DNA of 21,748 nucleotides from CAZDYP01 sp964509505 (GTDB taxonomy: Bacteria > Chloroflexota > Anaerolineae > JACRMK01): the NCBI GenBank assembly GCA_964509505.1, contig CAZDYP010000080.1, positions 1 through 21,748 of the forward strand. Direction: 5' to 3'. Numbering within the stretch: the first letter of the stretch is position 1; each line of letters begins with the position of its first letter. The notes under the pieces were generated by a model. It had not been told where the DNA came from, searched no databases, and saw nothing but the letters and a program-made list of their open reading frames with translations. Shown here in pieces: positions 7,406-13,075 of the stretch. The translations under genes were made by a program, and so were the position numbers.

Positions 7406-7444
7406 GACCTCACAGGCGTGAAGCGTGGAAACTTGTGAGGTCTT
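7404..7444. repeat. REP-like palindrome (AAGACCTC family), copy 1
   Basis: AAGACCTCACA (7404-7414) is perfectly complementary to TGTGAGGTCTT (7434-7444). The left 13 bases, AAGACCTCACAGG, differ by one base from those at 19035-19047, marking a dispersed family. It separates the two related peptide fragments. Confidence 0.75.
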
Positions 7445-7513
7445 GCGCGCGTGACACACCCGTTGACGACTGACGAGCGTCAGAAGTATTTACACGAGGC
7501 GAAGTGTCCGTGA
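7439..7513 (+). pseudogene. Peptide fragment B (LTTDERQKYLH...C type)
   Basis: After an in-frame TGA at 7436, the same frame encodes GLARVTHPLTTDERQKYLHEAKCP and stops at 7511-7513. It matches fragment A over LT..ER.KYLH....C, so the two are paralogous remnants or a duplicated tail. There is no ATG and no ribosome-binding site. Expression is doubtful. Confidence 0.4.
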
Positions 7514-7540
7514 GCGGAGGAACTCAACAACAGATTTGAC

Positions 7541-7600
7541 AACGGATAAACGGAGGGAACGGATGATGCGCTATGATCCGTTAGCCTCCGTTTATCCGTT
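7541..7600. repeat. Nested 60-base hairpin upstream of dnaG
   Basis: AACGGATAAACGGAGG (7541-7556) is perfectly complementary to 7585-7600, a 16-bp stem. Inside it, AACGGAT (7558-7564) pairs with ATCCGTT (7576-7582). It lies 92 bases before dnaG. After the hairpin, -10-like TAAAAT (7642-7647) and TATGAT (7655-7660) occur without a clear -35. Confidence 0.75.
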
Positions 7601-7691
7601 TCAGCCCCCGTGTTGAAACTATCCGTTTCCCTCTTTCGGGGTAAAATATGCTTGTATGATCGTATTTCCAATCCTCACTCTCTAATCCCAC

Positions 7692-9578
7692 ATGACCCCT
7701 ATCGAGCAAATCAAAGCCAAACTCGACATCGTGGACTTCATTGGCGAGACCGTGAAGTTACGCAAGTCGGGACGCGCCTACGCGGGCTTCTGTCCGTTTC
7801 ACGCGAACACGCAGACGCCTGCGTTCTACGTCTTTCCCGAAACGCAATCGTGGCATTGCTTCGGCGCGTGCGGCACGGGCGGCGACCTCTTCACGTTCGT
7901 GATGAAGCGCGAGAACGTGGACTTCCGCGAAGCGTTGCGGACGTTGGCGCAGCGCGCGGGCGTGGAGTTGACGCCGCGCACGCCGCAGTCTGTCGAAGAC
8001 GATGCGCGCATCGTGCGCCTGCGCGAGGTACTCGAAGCGGCGGTGCGTTACTATCACAACTTGCTCATCAACAGCCCCGCCGCGAAAGACGTGCGCGCGT
8101 ATCTGACGCGCCGTGGCATTACTGAACCATCCATCGTCGCCTTTCAATTGGGCTACGCGCCCGATGCGTGGGACGCGTTGTGGAAATATCTGCAAGGGCG
8201 CGGCTATCAACCGAAAGATTTGTTGGAGGCGGGACTTATCAGCGAGCGCGACCCTTCCACCAGCTCAGGACGCGGTTATTACGATCGCTTTCGCCAGCGC
8301 TTGATGTTTCCGATTCGCGATGCGCGCGGACGCACGATTGGGTTTGGCGCGCGCGCATTGAGCGACGAGCAACAACCGAAATATCTGAACTCGCCGCAGA
8401 CGCCGTTGTTCGACAAGTCGGCGGTGTTGTATGCGCTCGACCTGGCGAAGGATGCGATTCGCGCGCAGAACGTCGTCGTCATCGTCGAGGGTTACGTGGA
8501 TGCGTTGATGGCGCATCAGCAAGGCTTCAAGAACGTCGTCGCTTCGATGGGCACGGCGCTGACCGAAACGCAACTCAAAACTTTGCAGCGCATGGCGAAA
8601 AAGTTTATACTTGCTCTTGACGCAGATGCGGCGGGACTCGAAGCGATGCGGCGCGGTTTGAGCGTCGCGCAACAGGCGTTGGACAAAGAGTACGTGCCGA
8701 CGCCCATCAACCGCAACCTCATCGCGTTTGAAGGACGCTTGCAATCCGAGATTCGTGTCGCCGTGCTGCCCAGCGGGCTCGACCCCGACGATTTGCTGCG
8801 GCAGAATCCACAAGCATGGCATAGCGTGTTGGATGGCGCGTTGCCGGTTGTAGATTTTTTGATTCAGCGCATCACCGAGCCGCTTGATTTGGAAACGGCG
8901 AAGGGCAAGAGCGAAGCCGCGCGCACATTGTTGCCGTTGATTCAAGAGTTGTCCGACGGGGTCGCGCGCAATCATTATCTCCAAGTATTGGCGCGCAAGT
9001 TGCGCGTGGATGAGCGCGTATTGCTCGGCATGGGCGAAGCGCCATCCCCTAGACCACCGACGCCGCGCGCTCAACCGAAACGCGCAGAACGCGCCACGCC
9101 GTCCGAAAAATTTGTGTTCGGGCCCGAAGAATACTGTTTGGCGTTGTTGCTCTCGCACCCAGCAGAGTTGGCGACGGTTGAACAGTTAGGGTTGCAAGCA
9201 GCGGATTTTGCGCGCACAGAGCAGCGGCAAATTTTCGAGGCGTTCAAGCAATGGTGTGAGTTCAATGATCCCACTCAGTTAGGCGCGTTGCGCGAGACGT
9301 TAGCGGAGGCGTTGGTAGCGCGCTTCGACGCACTCTTAGCCAACACCCCCAGCGCAGCAGTGGACGTGATGGAAATCGAAAAAGCAGCGTTGCGGTTGCG
9401 TGAACGGGCGATTCGCCAACAGATTGAGCGACTGCGTTTTCTCGAAGACGAAGCGCGACGCACGAATGCGGTGGATGAGATGCAGGAATATCGGCAGTTG
9501 ATTCTCAATGCGACCGAACATCTGAAGTGGACACAGGATGCACTACGCGCGCGTTCCTATGCAGCGCGGATTCATTAG
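7692..9578 (+). CDS. dnaG: DNA primase DnaG
   Basis: DnaG (628 aa) makes RNA primers at the replication fork. The N-terminal zinc ribbon has C34-P-F-H37 and C56-F-G-A-C60, where the second pair is spaced C-x3-C instead of the more common C-x2-C. The catalytic core includes YYDRFRQRLMFPIRDARGRTIGFGAR (196-221). The TOPRIM domain has EGYVDAL (E266) and LDADAAG (D310, D312). The C-terminal 170 residues are helical and fit the helicase-binding region. A short DPSTSSGRG (187-195) just before YYDRF looks like an extra insertion and may be repeat-derived. The ATG at 7692 has no Shine-Dalgarno sequence. Next to rpoD it forms the dnaG-rpoD part of the classical macromolecular-synthesis operon; rpsU is absent. 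Confidence 0.97.
   Translation: MTPIEQIKAKLDIVDFIGETVKLRKSGRAYAGFCPFHANTQTPAFYVFPETQSWHCFGACGTGGDLFTFVMKRENVDFREALRTLAQRAGVELTPRTPQSVEDDARIVRLREVLEAAVRYYHNLLINSPAAKDVRAYLTRRGITEPSIVAFQLGYAPDAWDALWKYLQGRGYQPKDLLEAGLISERDPSTSSGRGYYDRFRQRLMFPIRDARGRTIGFGARALSDEQQPKYLNSPQTPLFDKSAVLYALDLAKDAIRAQNVVVIVEGYVDALMAHQQGFKNVVASMGTALTETQLKTLQRMAKKFILALDADAAGLEAMRRGLSVAQQALDKEYVPTPINRNLIAFEGRLQSEIRVAVLPSGLDPDDLLRQNPQAWHSVLDGALPVVDFLIQRITEPLDLETAKGKSEAARTLLPLIQELSDGVARNHYLQVLARKLRVDERVLLGMGEAPSPRPPTPRAQPKRAERATPSEKFVFGPEEYCLALLLSHPAELATVEQLGLQAADFARTEQRQIFEAFKQWCEFNDPTQLGALRETLAEALVARFDALLANTPSAAVDVMEIEKAALRLRERAIRQQIERLRFLEDEARRTNAVDEMQEYRQLILNATEHLKWTQDALRARSYAARIH
8250..8276 (+). repeat. Possible REP-derived insertion inside dnaG
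   Basis: The segment around 8251-8270 (ACCCTTCCACCAGCTCAGGA) encodes DPSTSSGRG in a loop where DnaG proteins usually go straight from the AGL...ER segment to YYDRFR. The DNA resembles a common dispersed bacterial repeat of the type CCCTTCGACAAGCTCAGG. It is in frame and leaves the flanking conserved residues intact. The repeat origin is inference. Confidence 0.4.
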
Positions 9579-9583
9579 CTGGC

Positions 9584-9618
9584 GGAAGATGGGAGATGGA
9601 AGATAGAAGATCGTAGAT
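9584..9618. repeat. Heptamer repeat between dnaG and rpoD
   Basis: Five 7-base units (GGAAGAT, GGGAGAT, GGAAGAT, AGAAGAT, CGTAGAT) begin 6 bases after the dnaG stop. The sequence is unrelated to the other heptamer arrays, but period and position relative to the stop codon are the same. No inverted arm is visible. Confidence 0.7.
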
Positions 9619-9665
9619 TATTTTTATCCGTCACTCCTCAGCCGTCATCTGTCTGATTGGGTATA

Positions 9666-10976
9666 ATGATTGACTTAAGTCTTTATCAAGCGACCTTAGA
9701 CCAATTGCTAGCGAAAGCTGGTTCATCAGCCCTACTCATCGAAAAAGAAATCGTCGCCGCCTTTCCTGACTTGAGCGATGAGCTCGATCTGCTCGAAGAG
9801 ATTCAGGAATATCTGACTACCAAAGGCGTGCGTATTTTGAGCGACGAGGAGCTGGGACTCGAAGAGCCGTCGCCCGAAGCGATTCAACAGCTCGAACAAG
9901 AAGCGGCGACAGAAGCAGACACCAACGTCGTCGAAGAGCTGCTGTCGTCAGGACGCGAGGAAGTGAGCGCCGACCCAGTGCGCATGTATTTGCGCGAGAT
10001 TGGCGCGTCTGCTTTATTGACGGCTGAGAAAGAGGTGGAGCTGGCGAAGGATATTGAAGTGGGCAACCTCGCGCGCGAACAGTTGCAGCGCAGCAAGCTG
10101 TCGGCGGCAGAAAAGTCGCGTTGGCAAACTGCTGCGCAACAAGGGGAACGCGCGCGTAAACATTTGTCCGAAGCAAACCTGCGGCTTGTCGTTAGCGTCG
10201 CCAAGCGTTACATTGGGCGCGGCATGAACTTCCTCGATTTGATTCAAGAGGGCAACATCGGTTTGTTGCGCGCGGTCGAAAAGTTCGATTATCGGCGCGG
10301 CTTCAAGTTCAGCACCTATGCGACATGGTGGATTCGCCAAGCGATCAGCCGCGCCATCGCCGACCAATCGCGCACCATCCGCATTCCTGTCCACATGGTC
10401 GAGACAATTAACCGACTGATGCGAGTTTCACGTCAGTTGCAACAAGAGTTGGGACGTGAACCTAACGACGAAGAAATCGCCTTAGCAGACGACGAGATTC
10501 GCTTGAAGGTTGGCAAGATTGACGACGAAGAAAAAAAGCAGGCAGAACATGCCTTGCTGGAAGGTCTGCCCTTGGAGCCGTTGGTGGCGCGCAAGTTGGC
10601 GCGGGCGGCGCGCAAGGTGCGGACTATCTTGTCGGTCTCGCAAGATCCGATCAGTTTGCAAGCGCCGACGGGCAGTGAAGAAAATTCGGCAATGGGCGAC
10701 TTCATCGAGGACGAGAACGCGACGGTGCCCGTGGATGCGGCGTTGTTGGAGTCGTTGCGGGCGCAGATGCGCGAGGTGCTGCGCGGCTTGACGGAGCGTG
10801 AGCGGCGCGTGTTGGAGCGGCGCTTCGGGTTGAAGGATGGGCAGAGTCGCACGCTCGAAGAAGTCGGCGAAGAATTCGGCGTGACGCGCGAACGCATCCG
10901 TCAAATCGAGGCGAAAGCCTTGCGGAAGCTGCGCCACCCGCAACGGAGTAAGAAGCTCAAAGATTATTTGGTGTAA
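9666..10976 (+). CDS. rpoD: RNA polymerase primary sigma factor
   Basis: This is the housekeeping sigma-70 (SigA type, 436 aa). A region 1.1-like helical segment (LLIEKEIVAAFPDLSDELDLLEEI) is followed by region 1.2 (DPVRMYLREIG). Region 2 has ANLRLVVSVAKRYIGRGMNFLDLIQEGNIGLLRAVEKFDYRRGFKFSTYATWWIRQAISRAI, including the -10 recognition helix. Region 4 has LTERERRVLERRFGL and TLEEVGEEFGVTRERIRQIEAKALRKLRHP, the -35 recognition helix-turn-helix. Between REPNDEEIAL and ILSVSQDPISL there is an insertion of roughly 30 residues compared with typical SigA, possibly lineage-typical. ATG 9666 is embedded in a TATAAT (9662-9667), so a transcript from that element would miss it; TTG 9657 and TTG 9705 are alternatives. 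No Shine-Dalgarno sequence is visible. A strong terminator follows. Confidence 0.96.
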   Translation: MIDLSLYQATLDQLLAKAGSSALLIEKEIVAAFPDLSDELDLLEEIQEYLTTKGVRILSDEELGLEEPSPEAIQQLEQEAATEADTNVVEELLSSGREEVSADPVRMYLREIGASALLTAEKEVELAKDIEVGNLAREQLQRSKLSAAEKSRWQTAAQQGERARKHLSEANLRLVVSVAKRYIGRGMNFLDLIQEGNIGLLRAVEKFDYRRGFKFSTYATWWIRQAISRAIADQSRTIRIPVHMVETINRLMRVSRQLQQELGREPNDEEIALADDEIRLKVGKIDDEEKKQAEHALLEGLPLEPLVARKLARAARKVRTILSVSQDPISLQAPTGSEENSAMGDFIEDENATVPVDAALLESLRAQMREVLRGLTERERRVLERRFGLKDGQSRTLEEVGEEFGVTRERIRQIEAKALRKLRHPQRSKKLKDYLV

Positions 10977-10979
10977 GCA

Positions 10980-11018
10980 CAACCGCCGCTCTCATGTGCG
11001 AGAGCGGCGGTTGTTTTT
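10980..11018 (+). terminator. Intrinsic terminator after rpoD
   Basis: CAACCGCCGCTCTC (10980-10993) and GAGAGCGGCGGTTG (11000-11013) form a perfect 14-bp stem with a 6-base loop, followed by TTTTT (11014-11018). It ends the housekeeping block. There is no T-run in the other direction, so it should not stop the converging cta transcript. Confidence 0.95.
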
Positions 11019-11044
11019 ATGTAGGAGTGTGATGGTGGCATGAT

Positions 11045-11076
11045 AGGTGTAGGGCAAGTTGTAAACTTGCCCACCT
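11045..11076. repeat. Hairpin between the converging rpoD and ctaG ends
   Basis: GGGCAAGTT (11052-11060) pairs perfectly with AACTTGCCC (11064-11072) across a 3-base loop, with AGGT/ACCT outer pairing. The TGTAG lead-in resembles that of the hairpin at 21720-21747. There is no T-run. Confidence 0.7.
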
Positions 11077-11109
11077 AGACTCGTTGGAAACTTGTCTTAC
11101 ACTAGGGTA

Positions 11110-11892
11110 TCAGCGCATCTCGCCGGGTTGTTCCTGTCCCTCGAACCAGCTGAAGAACACGATAGTCAAGGCGATGAGGAAAATGCTGCTGCCCGGAATC
11201 CACATGATCAGCCCCGCATAGATTTGGTCGTCGAGCGGCGTGAGGTCAAGGAGGCGCGGCGCGGCGATGTATGAGGGATACCACGGGGTCTCGGTGAAGG
11301 TGAGCAGTGCGCCAAGTATCGTTGGGATGGTGCCTTGCATGAACAAGTATAAAATTTGCGCGGGGTAGGGGAGGCGTGGCAACGTTTGGCTGGGGCTGCA
11401 GATGGGCCACCACGTGACCACGGCTGTCCCGATGAACAACAGATGCGTGAGGATGTGGAAGTTGAGGTTGTTGACGATGCCTTCATAGAAGAAAGGCACG
11501 TGCCACAGCGAAAACACGCCGTTGAAAAGAAGGAAGGCAGGAACGGGGCGCGTCAACCAATAGCCAAAAGACAACACTGCTGGTGAGCGCAGGAGTGGCC
11601 GTATCATCCAAGCCGGTGTGGCGAGCAACAGGAACGGCGGGAAGATGAGCGTGAGAAGCAAGTGTTGGATCATGTGCATCGTCAATGAAACCGTGTCAAG
11701 GCCGCCAATGGGTGAGAGCAGCGCGGCGACGAGCGTCACGACGGCGACGACGAAACACACTTGTTGCTTGCGCGTGAGTGGTTGAGCAGCGGGGAAGCGG
11801 TCACGCCATGGTCCCGTGAAGAGCAAATACAACGCGCAGAACAAGATAAGGCCAAGCACCACGCTCGGCTCGAAAGACCAATACACAAACAT
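11110..11892 (-). CDS. ctaG: Cytochrome c oxidase assembly factor CtaG (caa3 type)
   Basis: This is a 260-aa integral membrane protein of the caa3_CtaG family, needed in Bacillus for a functional caa3 oxidase and thought to act in copper or subunit assembly. About seven membrane segments are visible, among them VVLGLILFCALYLLF, VCFVVAVVTLVAALLSPI, LLLTLIFPPFLLLATPAWMI and IPGSSIFLIALTIVFFSWF. Family-typical parts are MIQHLLLTLIFPP, SLWHVPFFYEG, HILTHLLFI and TPWYPSYIAAPR. I prefer ATG 11892 (MFVYWSFEPS), the start of the conserved region; GTG 11931 in frame would begin inside the terminator-like hairpin at 11912-11950. It is last in the cta operon, 110 bases after ctaF, and that hairpin may reduce its expression. 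Confidence 0.88.
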   Translation of the reverse strand: MFVYWSFEPSVVLGLILFCALYLLFTGPWRDRFPAAQPLTRKQQVCFVVAVVTLVAALLSPIGGLDTVSLTMHMIQHLLLTLIFPPFLLLATPAWMIRPLLRSPAVLSFGYWLTRPVPAFLLFNGVFSLWHVPFFYEGIVNNLNFHILTHLLFIGTAVVTWWPICSPSQTLPRLPYPAQILYLFMQGTIPTILGALLTFTETPWYPSYIAAPRLLDLTPLDDQIYAGLIMWIPGSSIFLIALTIVFFSWFEGQEQPGEMR

Positions 11893-11911
11893 AATGATAA
11901 ACAGCTCACAC

Positions 11912-11950
11912 AAAAAGGGCGCAGCACGCACCAGGAGTGCGCGTTGCGCC
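11912..11950 (-). terminator. Terminator-like hairpin between ctaF and ctaG
   Basis: Read on the minus strand, GGCGCAACGCGCAC (11950-11937) pairs with GTGCGTGCTGCGCC (11931-11918), 12 of 14 pairs plus a G-U, around a 5-base loop. TTTTT follows at 11916-11912. It has the form of an intrinsic terminator, placed inside the operon 20 bases before the ctaG start. Partial termination would set ctaG below the structural genes. Confidence 0.65.
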
Positions 11951-11961
11951 TTTCGTGTGTT

Positions 11962-11978
11962 AAACCCCTAAAGGGTTT
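11962..11978. repeat. Short palindrome AAACCC...GGGTTT
   Basis: AAACCC (11962-11967) and GGGTTT (11973-11978) are perfect arms around CTAAA. The CCC-TAAA-GGG core is the complement type of CCCCTTTAGGGG (20659-20670) inside the MITE-like element. It lies between ctaF and the terminator-like hairpin. Confidence 0.45.
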
Positions 11979-12002
11979 CGAAATGAGGGTGTGACAGAAT
12001 CG

Positions 12003-12326
12003 CTACTTGTGCAATACACTTGCGGGTGTAGCGGGGATATTCAAGTCAACGCCGAACAAGATGCCGAACACGAAGAACATGAAAACACCGCACACGACGC
12101 CAATGCCCACCATATAGGTGAACCAGTGGTGGTCGAACTTTAGGTGCATGTAGTAGCCTGCGACAATCGCCGCTTTGACGAGGGCAAACCCGATGAGCAA
12201 CGGCGCTTTGAACACAGTCAGTGAGCTCGCCATCAATTCGAGCATCGTCAACACGAATAGGGTGAGGAAGCAGATGACATAGACTTTGGCGCGGGATGGG
12301 GGATGTGTGGTGGGAGTTTGTTCCAT
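12003..12326 (-). CDS. ctaF: Cytochrome c oxidase subunit IV, prokaryotic type
   Basis: This is a small membrane subunit (107 aa) of the aa3/caa3 oxidase (COX4_pro type). Three membrane segments are visible: VYVICFLTLFVLTMLELMAS, APLLIGFALVKAAIVAGYYMHL and MVGIGVVCGVFMFFVFGILFG. The family signature LVKAAIVAGYYMHLKFD is present. AGGAG lies 8 bases before the ATG on the minus strand. It is fourth in the cta operon, 77 bases after coxC, and the spacer carries a hairpin (12361-12401). Its role is structural, stabilising subunit I; no catalytic residues are expected. Confidence 0.93.
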   Translation of the reverse strand: MEQTPTTHPPSRAKVYVICFLTLFVLTMLELMASSLTVFKAPLLIGFALVKAAIVAGYYMHLKFDHHWFTYMVGIGVVCGVFMFFVFGILFGVDLNIPATPASVLHK

Positions 12327-12360
12327 CAGAAAATCTCCTTGAGAACTCTGATATCTTCAT

Positions 12361-12401
12361 AACTTTCCCCTAATTCTCTTGAGGGAGATTGGGGGAAAGT
12401 T
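12361..12401. repeat. Hairpin in the coxC/ctaF spacer
   Basis: AACTTTCCCC (12361-12370) pairs with GGGGAAAGTT (12392-12401), with a further partial stem (CTC/GAG) inside. On the transcribed strand it starts 3 bases after the coxC stop. AATTAGGGGA within it is shared with the glyS/ppdK spacer hairpin (4235-4263). Confidence 0.7.
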
Positions 12402-12403
12402 TG

Positions 12404-12985
12404 CTAGCTCAACAGATAGACCAGCGCGAAGATGATGACCCAGACGAGGTCAACGAAGTGCCAGTACAAGCCAATCAACTCGACGGCGAGCGGAAACTCT
12501 TTGGTGAAGCCCATGCGGTAGCCGCGCACTGCGGTGATGGCTAACATGAGCACGCCGACGGCGACGTGTGTGCCGTGAAAGCCCGTGAGCGTGAAGAAAC
12601 TGGAGCCGAAGATGTTGACGCCGAGGTTCAAGCCTTCTTCGATGAGCTTCGCGTATTCATAAACTTGCACGCCTAAAAAAAGGATGCCAAGCACGATGGT
12701 GGACAAAATCCACTGGAAGAATTGTTTGCGCTCGTGACGTTCGGCGGCTTCGAGCGTGAGCACCATCGTCAAGCTGCTGCACAACAACACCAGTGTGTTG
12801 AGTGCGACAATGGTCAGGTCGTGAAACACATCGGCGGGATAGGGGGCAGCGACGCTTTTGCCGCGAAAGACCAGATAGGTTGCAATCAGCGCGGTGAAGA
12901 ACATCACCTCCGAGCCGATGAACGTCCACATGCCTAATTTTTTGCTGTCCACACCGAGACTGCCGATGTTGGGGTTGTGTTCCAT
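12404..12985 (-). CDS. ctaE: Cytochrome c oxidase subunit III
   Basis: This is subunit III (coxC, 193 aa) of the haem-copper oxidase, the short five-helix form found with caa3 enzymes. Typical segments are KKLGMWTFIGSEVMFFTALIATYLVFRG, LNTLVLLCSSLTMVLTLEAAE, FFQWILSTIVLGILFLGVQVYEY, FFTLTGFHGTHVAVGVLML and LIGLYWHFVDLVWVIIFALVYLL. The conserved E in VQVYEY and the motifs GFHGTHV and YWHFVDLVW are present. GGAGAGGAC precedes the ATG. It supports proton uptake and stability of subunit I and has no redox cofactor. The gene is third in the operon. The 90-base gap to coxA is filled by a mirrored heptamer repeat. Confidence 0.96.
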   Translation of the reverse strand: MEHNPNIGSLGVDSKKLGMWTFIGSEVMFFTALIATYLVFRGKSVAAPYPADVFHDLTIVALNTLVLLCSSLTMVLTLEAAERHERKQFFQWILSTIVLGILFLGVQVYEYAKLIEEGLNLGVNIFGSSFFTLTGFHGTHVAVGVLMLAITAVRGYRMGFTKEFPLAVELIGLYWHFVDLVWVIIFALVYLLS

Positions 12986-13008
12986 GTCCTCTCCGGAGTT
13001 AGTGAACC

Positions 13009-13071
13009 GTGTTCAGTGTGCAGTGTTCAGTGATTGTTCATCCAACTGAACACTGAATACTGAAACTGAAA
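13009..13071. repeat. Mirrored heptamer repeat between coxA and coxC
   Basis: On the plus strand, GTGTTCA, GTGTGCA and GTGTTCA (13009-13029) face AACTGAA, CACTGAA, TACTGAA and ACTGAAA (13044-13071). The two halves are reverse complements of each other in units of 7. In transcription order the array starts 4 bases after the coxA stop codon and ends shortly before the coxC ribosome-binding site. The heptamer differs from that of recO/glyS, but the architecture is the same. Confidence 0.85.
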
Positions 13072-13075
13072 ACTT

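Noticed and set aside
8265..9158. Minus-strand frame of 297 codons opposite dnaG
   Set aside because: It is a shadow of the primase TOPRIM region, with no start signal and no recognisable domain.
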